NCBI RefSeq assembly: GCF_030272615.1
Contig: NC_081410.1
Location: 187,882,119-187,946,118, forward strand
Direction of reading: 5' to 3'
DNA length: 64,000 nt
Origin: Cryptomeria japonica
Lineage: Eukaryota; Streptophyta; Pinopsida; Cupressales; Cupressaceae
Numbering within the stretch: the stretch's first letter is position 1; every line of letters starts with the position of its first letter. A program made the position numbers and the translations under genes. Below the pieces are notes generated by a model. It saw only the letters and a program-made list of their open reading frames with translations, did not search any database and was not told the DNA's origin. Positions 37,012 to 47,770 of the stretch are shown here, piece by piece.

Positions 37012-38261
37012 TGTTGGATATTGTTGGTCATTGTTGCTGCTAGGATATGTTGTTATCATTGATGTCAATATATTCCTATGATTTGCTCCAATGATTTCAT
37101 TTTGGGAAGGTTTTATGATTCGGTTTGTATTGTTGTTTTGTTGATCACTATTTTGCAGAGTTTGGTATTTCCTCCAGTATATTCCACTGTGATCAAACCT
37201 TGTGCTGAGATTTTGGGATATTGTTTAGGATGGTCTTGTGTACCTTTATTTTAGATAGTTCGTTAATTGGTGCTCTGTAAGTTATCTTTCTTCGTGATAG
37301 TTGTGGATTGGTTGTGTTCTTGAGCTTTTAGATGTTGACCAATGAAGATTTGAAAAGTGATGTTGGTGCAGCTAATCCTGATGATTCTAATGTGCTTGAT
37401 GGTGTTTCCCAGTCATTTCCTATTTTTTTTGGTGATCCAAATTGATTTTGTGCGAGTTCTTGGTGGTTTGCATCAACTGGTGATGATTTTCATGTTATGC
37501 GGTTCTGGTGGTGTAGCGTCTTGCGGTTGATCTTGGCGTGATTTTTTGGTGGATTTGAACATTTGGGAATTTGATTCAAGTCCATGTTATACTATGTAAA
37601 TCATTATATCGGTCTGGTGGTCGATCTTTGTATCATGTGTTGTAATTTTGTAATTGAGGGTTGAGGATTTAGCCAACCTTGTTGTCAAGGCCGATGATTT
37701 GTATATATAGGTGATATATTCATGTAATTTCGGTGTCGATGTTATGTATACATTATAACAGAGAGTTTTATGTGCGAACAAGTGATTTATCCTTCGGTGT
37801 TGAGTTTGAGGTGATATTGGTGTTGCAGGGAAGACATTTGTGATTAACCAAAACCGTAATCAGGCATTTGGAGATGTTATTCTTTCAGTTCACTTCTTCC
37901 GGATTGTAGTTCGAATCTTGTTGTAAGTGAATGAGACTTATCTGAGGGTTGTAACCTTCCGGGCCATTATATTTGAGTTGTGAGCTCTAGGAAGTGTTCC
38001 TGAATGCATGTGCATTCTCCATTGTAATATTTACACATGCTACTGCAAAGTATCACCGTATTGTGGGTAGGTTCCCACTGTAGTTTTTCCTTTGACCAGA
38101 TTTTCCATGTCAAAATCTTTGTGTTGTGTGTTGTGATGTTAATTTGCTTATCTATCTTATTACTATATTTTATCAGATTTGTGTTTTGTGATAGATTTTG
38201 ATGCTCTGGTGAAGACTGATTCACCCCCCCTCTTCATCTTCCTTCTTGGTTGCTTCTAACA
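37012..38261 (+). mobile_element. Element G 5' LTR (1250 bp)
   Basis: TGTTGGATATTG to TTCTAACA. TATA box TATATATA at 37702-37709. Hairpin GTGGGTAGGTTCCCAC at 38063-38078, then TGATTCACCCCCCCTC about 45 bp before the end. Confidence 0.92.
37702..37709 (+). promoter_or_regulatory. Putative LTR TATA box, element G
   Basis: TATATATA in the 5' LTR; the equivalent place in the 3' LTR reads TATACATA. Called by motif and LTR position only. Confidence 0.5.
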
Positions 38262-38263
38262 AT

Positions 38264-38275
38264 TGGTATCAGAGC
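38264..38275 (+). other. Primer-binding site of element G
   Basis: TGGTATCAGAGC, complementary to the tRNA-iMet 3' end, two bases after the LTR terminus CTAACA. Confidence 0.9.
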
Positions 38276-38317
38276 CAAATCCTCTAGTAGAAGCTTAATC
38301 ACTTGAGGAGATCCAGG

Positions 38318-41300
38318 ATAGCAACTCAAGGCATTCTCTTTAAGAAGGAAAATTTGAGGTTTGATGGAAGTAACTATACTATATGGAAGAACCGAATGGA
38401 AGTGCACTTGAAATCTATTGGAGAAGATTACTGGAAGATTACATATAATACCTATATTGTTCCTTAAAATGGATCGTCTACTCCTGATGAGATCAAGGAA
38501 GCTGAACATAATATTAGAGCGAAGGAAGCATTTCTTAGTTCCGTAACTGATTCCGAGATGACAAATGTAATGGGACTTCAGATTGCACATGAGATCTAGG
38601 AGAAGATTGAGATCCTGTATGAAGGTGATAAACGAGTGAAAGTTGCTAAGTTGTAGAGTTTGAAAGGAAAGTATGAGACATTGAGGATGGGAGATGATGA
38701 GAACATACACTCTTTTATGGCTAAGGTGAACGATTTGGTCCTAGGTATTAGATGTGTTGGTGGAACATTGAGGAAGATGAAATTTTTACTAAGGTGTTGA
38801 TATCTTTTCCTCCTGCTTATAAACATAAGGTTGTTGATATTGATGAGATCTGGAGTGTGACTATAGTGACAAGAGTTGTGTTGGTTGGAAAGCTTGTTTC
38901 ATTTGAGCTAAGTGAATTTCAAGAAACACATGGAAAGTTTGAGACAACATTCAAAGCATTTACATCTGTATTTAGAAAGAAGAAGTATGATCTCGATGAA
39001 TGCAGAATATCTGGATATGAGAGAGAGAAAAGAGATGGAAGAGCAAGAAAGAGAGCTAGATGAGCTTGAAGCATTGATTTCCTAGAGATTGCCTAAAGGA
39101 GCTGGTAAGTATGATGGAAATTTGCCTTTGAAATGTTTCTATTGTAATAAGATAGGACATTTTGATTCTAGATGCCCAAAGAGAATGACTAAGTATGACA
39201 GGGATGATAAGTTTGACAAGCATGATAGGAATGATAGATTTGAAAAGCATGAGAAGTATGATAAGACTTACAAGCCTAACTAGAAGTTTAAAAATCATAA
39301 GTATTTTTATTATGCTGCTGATGAAGGTGTTACAGATGAAGAATCAAAAGGAGATGAAATTGTATTTATTTCCATTAAAGAAGATAGACCTTTATCTGTC
39401 GATTCCACTTGCTACACTATTGAGGAGAATGCTTTAGCTGCTAAAGTTGAAGAGAAAGATGAATGGGTTATTGATAGAGGTTGTTCACATCATATGACAG
39501 GTGACAAAAGAAATTTTTTGAGCATAGAAAGGTATGATGGGGGAATAGTTAGATTTGGAGATGACAAAGCCTATATGATCCGTGTGATAGGTTTTATTTC
39601 TTTTGATGGTAAGAATAACAATGATGATGTCTTGTATGTCGAAGGTTTGAAACATAATATTTTGATTGTTGGATAGATGGTTGATAAAGGTTATGATTTA
39701 CAGTTCAAGGATGGAAAATGAAACATCCTAAATGCCTCTGGTATAGAGATTGCATCTAGAACTAAGACTAAAGGTAACATTTTTCATTTGAATGTTGGTG
39801 AGAAAAGTTGTTTGATTGCTTAGATTGATGAGGTTTGGTTATGGAATAGGAGAATGTGTCATATAAATTTTGATTCAATGATCAAGATCAGTTCTATAGA
39901 TGATGTTAGAGATATGCCTAAGATTGTTAAGCCTACTAATCTAGTATGTAAGGAATGTCAATTGGGTAAGAAAATAAGGATTTCTTTCAAAAGAAAATAG
40001 TATACACTTAATGTATTTCTAGATCTTGTGCATACTGATCTATGTGAACCTATAAATGTTAAAAGTGTGCAGGGTGATAGATATTTTATGCTGCTAATTG
40101 ATGATTATTCCAAGATGATGTGGGTTGTCTTTTCGAAAGAGAAATAAAAAGAATTGGAAAAATTCAAGATATTCAAAGCTAAGGTTAAGACTAAGTTCAG
40201 GTTAAAGATGGAGTGTTTAAGATCTGATAGAGGTGGAGAATTATGTTCCGGTGAGTTCAATTCACTATGTGAGATGCATGGAATTAGGAGACAATTATCT
40301 ATTACTAGAACCCCTCGGCAGAATGAAGTTTTTGAAAGGAAGGACAAAGTTGTTTTGGATGTTGCAAGGACTATGTTGATTGAAGGAAATGTTCCAAAGA
40401 TCTATTGGAAAGAATCTATTAGCACTGTTTTTTATGCATTCAACAAAGTTCACATTAAAGGTGATACCGGTAAGACCCCTTATGAGCTTTGGTTTGGTCA
40501 TGTTTCTACTGTAAGATATTTCAGAGTATTTGGTAGAAAATGTTATATCAAGAGAGATGAGGATATAGGAAAGTTTGATTCTAGAAGTGATGAAGGCATC
40601 TTCTTGGGATATTTGACAAAGAGAAAATCCTACTAGTGTGACAATAAGAGACTGAGAAAGATAGTGGAGAGTGAAAATGTGAAGGTGGATGAGAACCTTG
40701 GGAAAGAGATTAAAGCATGTGGTTATGATGATAGGCAACATATTATTTTAGCCCCTATTCAGACTGAAGAGCCTAAGAAGAATGGTCCAGTAGAAATTGT
40801 TAATCTGGATGTTTCTATTTCTGGTGATGAAGTGCATGAACCTAAGAATTAGAACAATCAAAAGACTCTAAGGTATGTAAGATCGAATCATTCTAAAAAT
40901 CAAATTATTGGTGACACGAATAAAGGTGTAATGACTAGAAGAAGGTTAGCTACTAAAGAAGTATATTTGATTTATAAAGTTGAACCCAAAGATGTTGTTG
41001 AAACTTGTAAAGATGAAAGTTGGATGAAAGATATGGAAGAAGAACTAGATCAGATTGAGAAGAATAATACATAGGAACTTGTGCGTAGACCTAATAATAA
41101 GAATGTTATTGGTACTAAATGGGTATTTAGAAACAAACTAAATGAAGCTGGCTAAGTTGTCAGAAATAAAGCAAGACTGGTTTGCAAAGGATATTCACAA
41201 CAAGAAGGAATTGATTATGAGGATACCTTTTCTCTAGTAGCTAGACTTGAAGCTATTAGACTATTGTTTGCTTATGTTGCTTATAAATATTTCAAGGTAT

Positions 41301-42517
41301 ATCAGATGGATGTCAAATCTACCTTTTTGAATGGTAATCTTGAGGAAGAAGTCTACATTGAGCAACCTGATGGATTTTCACTATCAGATGATGGAGACAT
41401 GGTATGTAAATTGAAGAAATATCTTTATGGATTGAAACAAGCCCCTACAGCTTGGTATGTTAGATTAGATAAATACTTGTTGAAATTGGGATTTAGTAAA
41501 GGTGTTGTTGATAGTAATCTATACTTTAAGATAGAAAATGATAACATCCAGATTGTTGAAGTCTTTATTGATGATATTATCTTTGGAGGTGATGATGACT
41601 TGAGCATGAAGTTTTCCGGTGATATGCAGAAGTAATTTGAGATGTCTATGATTGGTGAGATAAAAAAAATTTTAGGTTTGCAGATTTCACATACTAGAAA
41701 AGGTATATTTATATCTCAAACTAAGTATGTGAAAGAATTACTGAAGAATTTTGGGCTAGATGACTCCAAACTAGTTGGAACTCCTATGGTGACTGGTTGT
41801 AAATTATCTAAGGATGATGAATCTCTTAAAGCTAATCAGAGTTTGTATAGATGTATGGTTGGTGGACTGCTATATCTTACTCATACTAGATTAGACATTA
41901 TTCATGTTGTGTACATAGCTCCTAGATATCAAGTTGATCCAAAAGAGAGTCATGCCATTGTTATTAAGAGGATATTCAGATATTTGAAGCAAACTGTGGA
42001 TTATGGTTTATGGTATCCAAGGAATGATGAATTCATGTTATGTGCCTACATTGATTCAAATTGGGCTGGTGATGTTGATGACCAAAAGAGAACTACCAGT
42101 GGAGAATTATTTTTGGGTAAGAAGTTGGTTTCATGGGCTAGTAAGAAACAAGATTCAATGTCCTTATCTACTGCTGAAGCTGAGTACATTACTGCTACTA
42201 GTAATTGCACTCAGGTAGTTTGGATGAAGCAAATGTTGAAAGATACCAGAATTATTTATGATGAGACTACTATTATTTACTGTGATAATTCTAGTGTTAT
42301 TATCATGTCAAAGAATCTATTACAACATTCAAAAAATAAGCATGTGTCAATCAAATATCATTACTTGAGATAGTAAGTAAATGAAGAGAAGGTGAAGCTG
42401 GAGTATGTATCTACAAAGGAACAAATAGCTAATATTTTCACTAAACCTTTTCCTATAGATACATTTGTCTACTTGAGAGACAAGTTAGGGTTATCCACCC
42501 CTCATGTTGAGAACTAG
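38318..42517 (+). pseudogene. Element G gag-pol remnant
   Basis: The start codon is decayed to ATA at 38318 (ATQGILFKKENLRFDGSNY follows; A has ATG). The gag zinc knuckle is intact: CFYCNKIGHFDSRC at about 39134. The protease DSG is DRG in WVIDRGCSHHMTGD (about 39460). Integrase has RRMCHINF, CKECQLGK, DLVHTDLCEP, RSDRGGEL and PRQNEVFERKD. RT has [19 protein letters not shown] and [13 protein letters not shown] (YVDD as FIDD). RNase H has YIDSNWAGDVDDQKRTTSG and STAEAEYITATSN. Ends YLRDKLGLSTPHVEN at TAG 42515-42517. Longest open pieces are 40154-40636 and 41642-42373; many stops elsewhere, so not functional. Confidence 0.92.
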
Positions 42518-42785
42518 ATGCATTAAGTTGTATCGATCTGGTGGATTTTAGAGCCTTATCCTTTTATCCAGATTAGTGTGTTGGTGCTACTCCTCTGCTA
42601 GAGTAGTCTGTGTTTTGGAGTGAGTTTGGTCTTATGTTTTGAGATTTTTTGATTTTTTGTCAAAGGGGGAGAGAGATAATGTGAAAAACTATTTTATCTA
42701 TCTTTATCTTAGGGGGGTTTTGTTGGAGATATCTTCTTTCTTTTGCATTGATTGTTTTTCACATTCATATGTTGCCATTAATATC
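42518..42785 (+). other. Element G 3' untranslated internal region
   Basis: Between the pol stop and the polypurine tract; it contains an additional CAAAGGGGGAGAGAGA tract near 42660, perhaps a secondary plus-strand priming site. Confidence 0.5.
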
Positions 42786-42797
42786 AAAGGGGGAGAT
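42786..42797 (+). other. Polypurine tract of element G
   Basis: AAAGGGGGAGAT abuts the LTR start TGTTGGATATTG. Confidence 0.88.
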
Positions 42798-43821
42798 TGT
42801 TGGATATTGTTAGTAATTGTTTCTACTAGGATATGTTGTTTTCATTTATGTCAACATATTCCTGTGATTTTCTTCGATGATTGTATTTGGGAAGATCTTA
42901 TGATCTAGTTTGTAATGTTGTTTTGCTGATCACGATTTTTCAGAGTTTGGTATTTCCTTCAATATATTTTGATGTGATCAGATCTTGTGCTGATATTTTT
43001 GGGATATTTTTTGGGATGGTCTTGTGTATCTTCATTTTGGACGGTTCATGATTTGGTGCTATGTAAGTTATCTTTCTTTGTGATAGTTATCAATTGGTTG
43101 TGTTCTTGAGCTTTCAGGCCTTGACTGATGAAGATTTGAAAAGTGGTATTGGTGCAACTATTCCTGATGATTCTAATGTGCTTGATGGTGTTTCCTAGTC
43201 ATGTCCTATTTTTTTTGGTGATCCACATTGATCATTGTGCAAGTTCTTGGTGGTTTGCATCAACTAGTGATGATTTTCATGTTATGCAGTTTTCCTAGTG
43301 GTGTAGCGTGTTGCGGTTGATCTTGGTGTGATTTTTGGTGGAGTTGGGCATTTGGGAAATTGATTTAGGTCCATTTTATACTATTTAAATCATTATATTG
43401 GTTTGGTGGTCTATTTTTGTATCATGTGTTGTAATTTTGTAATTGAGGGTTGAAGGTTTAGCCGACCTTGTTAAGGTTGATGATTTGTATACATATGTGA
43501 TATATTCATGTAATTTCCATGTCAATGTTATGTTTACATATTAGAGAGAGGTTTATGTGTGAACAAGTGATTTATCCTTTGGTGTTGAGTTTGAGGTGAG
43601 ATTGGTGTTGCAGCCTGTGAGTTGTTTCTTACCGTGTTTTTTCCTAGTTTTGATTTTTCACATAAATTTGGTGTTCTCTTGTGCGTGATGATTCAATGCT
43701 TTATTTTTCATTGTTGAACTAATAATATTAAGGCCGGGCTAACATTGAATTGAGTTATAAATTTTAAGTTTTTTATCAAAACTAATTCAACCCCTCTCTC
43801 AGTCTTGGTGTGTGTTTAACA
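42798..43821 (+). mobile_element. Element G 3' LTR, chimeric (1024 bp)
   Basis: 42798-43613 follows the 5' LTR (TGTTGGATATTG to GGTGTTGCAG). From 43614 it continues with unrelated sequence (CCTGTGAGTTGTTTC ... TTCAACCCCTCTCTCAG ... TTTAACA) of 208 bp, which still ends like a copia LTR. The 5' LTR has about 430 bp of different sequence there. Confidence 0.8.
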
Positions 43822-43899
43822 TTCCTTTGGCTAAAAAATGCACTACATATGGACAAACTTGATTAGAAAAACAACGTAGAAGTCAAAAAAGAAAAAAAA

Positions 43900-45334
43900 A
43901 ATATTTACCATGTATGTAGGCATTTGGAACCCTTATGATGCAACACATAGAAACAACATAATTTACTGATTTTCACTCGATGATCCATACTTATTAAACA
44001 TGATAGAGATATTTTCTATAAATCCCTCTCATGCCTACAAATACATAATCAATCATGTCCAATGACATAAAAAATGCAAAGGAGGAGCATGCTTCTACAA
44101 GAAGGGGAAAAAACTAGTAGAAAGATCCATGGAAAGAACAAATTATCTCTACGTTAACATGTGATAATTTTGGTAAAAAGAATATGGACCTACAAGAAAT
44201 GATGATAATAGGTTAAACATACACAACCTAGAAATGATTTAAATATGGAAAGCCAAAATAGATTGTCATTTTGTCATCTCATGGGCATTTGTTATAAAAT
44301 AAATTACTAAGTATGCATCAAAAGAAGAGATAACATATGAGAGTTGTAATGATATCCTAGCACAAGTATCTACAAACCAAAAAAAAGATGACCCATCCCT
44401 ACTAGCATATAAAAAAGTAATGATAGAAAGTATGGTATATTGTGATATAGGAGCACAATAATCATGGCATAAGCTCCATAAAATACCCCTTGTTGTTTTC
44501 AATCAACCTTTTATGTATTTAAATTTTGGATGAAAAGTGTTCCATCGACTAACAAGAACAACAGATGAAAGAAAACTCCAATCTAGCTGCTTACATTCTT
44601 ATATCAATCAACCTCTAAATCTAGAAAGAATAACACTACTTGAATCTGCAAGATCTTTCTCCTCTTTTGTAGGTCGTAAAGGATGCAATTGTAAAGAGAG
44701 GAAGGTAAAATCCATTTTCAATGTTTTCCCAAAATTATACACTATCCCAAAGGAAGACTCGGAACACTTTGAATCATTTTGTTAGAGCGAGCTACTCTTA
44801 TACAAACATTTTTAAAATATGGAAACTAACATAAGGCTTACTAAAGATACAATAATCACAAATTTGAACCAAATGAATGCAAAAAATTATGATGTATGGC
44901 ATGTCAAACACACCATCAAAATGGAAGCTAACTCCAAAGAAGAAGAAGATATCTATAATGTCATGAACACAAGGGACATAACAAAAATGAATGAACGAGA
45001 ATTATTTTCATAAATGAGACTTTCAAACAATACTAACCAAGATGATCTCAAAATGATAGGTAAGCATGAGTTTGATAACAAAAATAGATGGGATCAAGTT
45101 ATAATACCTCAAAATCTACATAACATTGAAACACAATTCATAAACATCATTTAAAAAATGCAACCCAAATGAACACATGCTAGTTAACCTCAATGTCCCA
45201 AACTATACACTATTGCTAAAACAAAATATAGCACACAATAATTAAAAACCACAACAAAAGTCACTAATATAAATAGTTCCATAATTTATCTTTTAAGGAA
45301 AAACAAGAATAGGAAAAACCTACCTAATTGATTA
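43900..45334 (+). pseudogene. Helitron Rep-helicase remnant, segment 1 (Rep to Walker A)
   Basis: Mixed-frame translation follows the Helitron transposase order. FSLDDPYLL (about 43975) and GGACFYKKGKKLVERS (about 44090), then RNDDNRLNIHNLEM (about 44200) and IWKAKIDCHFVIS (about 44250), typical of the Rep nuclease. The catalytic-Tyr motif is V-I-K-stop-I-T-K-Y-A-S-K, so one of the two Tyr codons is TAA (about 44305). Next DDPSLLAYKKVMIES, then DIGAQ, VFHRLTRTTDERKL, LLESARSFSSFVGRK, NVFPKLYTIPKEDSEHF (about 44740), MNTRDITKMNERELFS, IPQNLHNIETQFINII. The decayed Walker A, G-K-T-R-I-G-K-T-Y-L-I-D, ends at 45334, where H begins. Rep nicks DNA and the helicase unwinds it in rolling-circle transposition; this copy has many stops and frameshifts. 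Confidence 0.82.
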
Positions 45335-46560
45335 GGGTGAACTCACAATGCTAGTTCCCACTTTTTGGTACATCTTGATTTTTGCTGAAATCATACATTT
45401 TTTAGAAAATATAATCATTTAAGCTTTAAGAGGTCCCATTTGAAGTAATTAATTGAATATAGGGTATGTGCAAGATCATGGTGTGCAAAAACAGACCCTT
45501 AAGTGGCAATGAAATTTTAAAAAATCAGAGTTATGCAACTTGACATGAAAAATTGAATAAGTTATGAACATTATTCTTAAAATATGTAAGAAGAGAATCT
45601 ATAGAAAATTGAATTTAGTTTCTAAGCTACTAGTTGTTTTTTGAAAAAAAAAAATCCTATTTGATGAAAATTTCAAATTTCAATGCAGTGGTACAAAAAT
45701 TTTAGGAAAAAGATAAGAAGTAGGTGTATGTCTGACCACACTAATCACAATCAAATCATAATATTTTGTTATAATATTTATAATATAAGTATTAGACTCA
45801 TGTTCGAATGTGACACATATTTTTTTATAATTTTTTATAAAGTAAATAATTATTTATGAATTTTTTACTACAGCTTTTCAGAAATTCAGAAACTCCTACG
45901 TCTGACCACCTTAACTTGGTCAAAAACTTATGAAATTCTTTTTTTTTTAATTTTTCCCTATAGTAGACAAAGCATAGGATGTGATGTATGTTTTAGATTC
46001 AAAAAATGTTATGCGGTTTGAAAGTTATGAGTATTCTTCAATTGGTCTATCAATCAGGACTTTTGTCAGAATTCAATTAGAAAATAAATAATAATAATTT
46101 ATTAAAGTCAAAATAACACATGCCTTATATTGTTGGAAATCTGAGAATGTCCTTAAAAAACCCTTTTTGTTTTATCAATTTTGGCTATAAAAAAGTCGTC
46201 AGCTACTAGTGTAAAGTCTGGAAAATCAAGGAATATTGAAAAACATGTTTTTTCAGTTAAATTTTCAAGCTTGTCACTTCCAAGCCAAATCCCAAAGAAA
46301 ACCAGAACCAAAAGATGGAGGGGAAAAATTATGTTTTAAAATCAGATATCGGATATCCGTTAAAATCAGATATCCGTTTTTGAAAAAATAAAAAATATAT
46401 TTTAGTAAATTGGGCCTAACTTTTGTGTTTTATATCGAAATTTTGATTTTTTATAGGTGTTGGAAAGGTAATTAAGAGCTCTATGATATGCAATAGGTAT
46501 ATTTTCAATTATTTGTTTTAAAAAATAATTATAATTAATTTAAATTCATCCTTTATTTTT
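45335..46560 (+). repeat. Element H left inverted arm
   Basis: AT-rich, non-coding. Outer block 45335-45365, then TATGTGCAAGATCATGG (about 45464), CGGATATCCGTTAA (about 46342) and GTGTTGGAAAGGTAATTAAG (about 46457), each with an inverted counterpart in 54221-55526. The spacing differs: about 700 bp of extra sequence lies on the inner side of ATGTGCAAGATC here and on its outer side in the right arm. Confidence 0.78.
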
Positions 46561-46729
46561 AAAACATAAAAAACTCATGACTTTTTCATATGATTTCCCT
46601 GTTGCATGAATTTTTGTAACAATCATCTCAAAATAAACTAAATAAGTAATTAATTAATAATAGAAAATTTATGGATTTTATTGAGTTTTATAAATTTTGA
46701 TAAACCATGTTATCTATGTTTGTTCATTT

Positions 46730-47036
46730 CTCCACCTCTCACCCTAAACCTATCACTCCACCTATTTGTTTCTTCCTCCCTCTCTTTTGTCCATATTTAT
46801 ACATCTCTCTCTAGACCTATATCTCTAACTATTAATGAATAACTCATTCAATCTCTCAAGCTTTACAAGGTGCTTATATTTTTACCTCTTCATAAATTCC
46901 TCCTCTATGTCACTCTCTCTTCCCTAAGATCTAGACTAGTCTCTCTACATTTCCTTCTCATCTCTAGCAACACAATTTAGAGGGGACAAGGAGAGGGGGA
47001 GAGAGGGGAGAAGGAGAGATTAATTGGGGGGAAGAG

Positions 47037-47068
<32 letters not shown>

Positions 47069-47770
47069 ATATAGGTAATCAGGTGGAAGGCGAAGAGAGA
47101 GAGGGAGGGGGTGATTGGGGTGAAGAGAGAATGAGAGGGAGAGTTTGAGATTATTAGGGGGTAGGAGGAGAGGGGGAGAGGGGAAAGTATCAACAAAGAG
47201 AGAAGAGAGATGGGGATAGAAGTGAAGAGAGACATAGAGAGTAATTAGGGGGTGGGGAGAGGGGGAGAGGGAAGTATCTATAAACCCATAGGAGGAGAGA
47301 GGTGATCGAGGGTAATTGAGGGAAATAAATAATGTGAGAGAGAATTGGGTGTAATTATCGGATAAGAAGAGAGGGAGATGAGTAAGTATCAACAAAAGGA
47401 GAGAGGGAGAGATGTGGAGAGAGGTGAAGAGAGTGATAGAGAGAGGATAATTAGTGGGAGTAGAGGGGAAGAGGGAAGTATTAACAAAGAGATAGACTAG
47501 AGAGAGGGTAATCAAGGGGCTCTCTCCCCATCTCTTCCCCCTCTTCCTTTGTTGATACTCCCTCCCTCTCTCTCCCCCCTCCCCTTCCCCTAATTACCTT
47601 CTCTCTAGACCTCTCTCTTTGAACCTCTCTCCTCATCTCTCCCTCTCTCCCTTTGTTGATACTTTCCCATCCCCCCTCTCCTCCCAACACCTAATTACCC
47701 CCAACTCTATCTAATTCTCTCTTCCCCAAATGTCATCTCTCTATCATACCTATCCTTACCTCTAACTTTA
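46730..47770. repeat. Element H left polypyrimidine/polypurine tracts
   Basis: Pyrimidine-rich to about 46965, purine-rich (GAGAGAGGGGG) at 46975-47515, then pyrimidine-rich again at 47517-47760. Within the purine tract a unit of about 85-115 bp recurs around AAGTATCAACAAAG (47184, 47270, 47384, 47475). Its reverse complement CTTTGTTGATACT occurs near 47558 and 47652, so the strand asymmetry flips at about 47516. The long ORFs here are by-products of simple sequence. Confidence 0.8.

Larger units (their letters stand above)
37012..43821 (+). mobile_element. Ty1/copia element G, plus strand
   Basis: 5' LTR 37012-38261, primer site 38264-38275, gag-pol remnant 38318-42517, polypurine tract 42786-42797, 3' LTR 42798-43821. 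Same family as A. The LTRs agree up to TTGGTGTTGCAG, then differ completely. Flanks (AACTA before, TTCCT after) are not a target duplication. Both facts point to recombination at the 3' side. Confidence 0.9.

Noticed and set aside
38234-38826. Minus-strand ORFs of 158 and 76 residues
   Set aside because: Antisense shadows of the gag of element G, which is supported on the plus strand by the primer site, zinc knuckle and LTR order.
44537-44785. Cys-containing ORF first thought to be a CxC-type transposase (GRKGCNCKER)
   Set aside because: In the order of neighbouring segments (LLESARSFS, NVFPKLYTIPKED, MNTRDITKMNEWE-like) it fits the Helitron Rep-helicase linker region better.
46964-47515. 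183-residue minus-strand ORF (Leu/Ser/Pro-rich) and overlapping ORFs
   Set aside because: Translation of the GA/CT tract of element H; purine-rich strands lack stops by composition. No signal or domain beyond low complexity.
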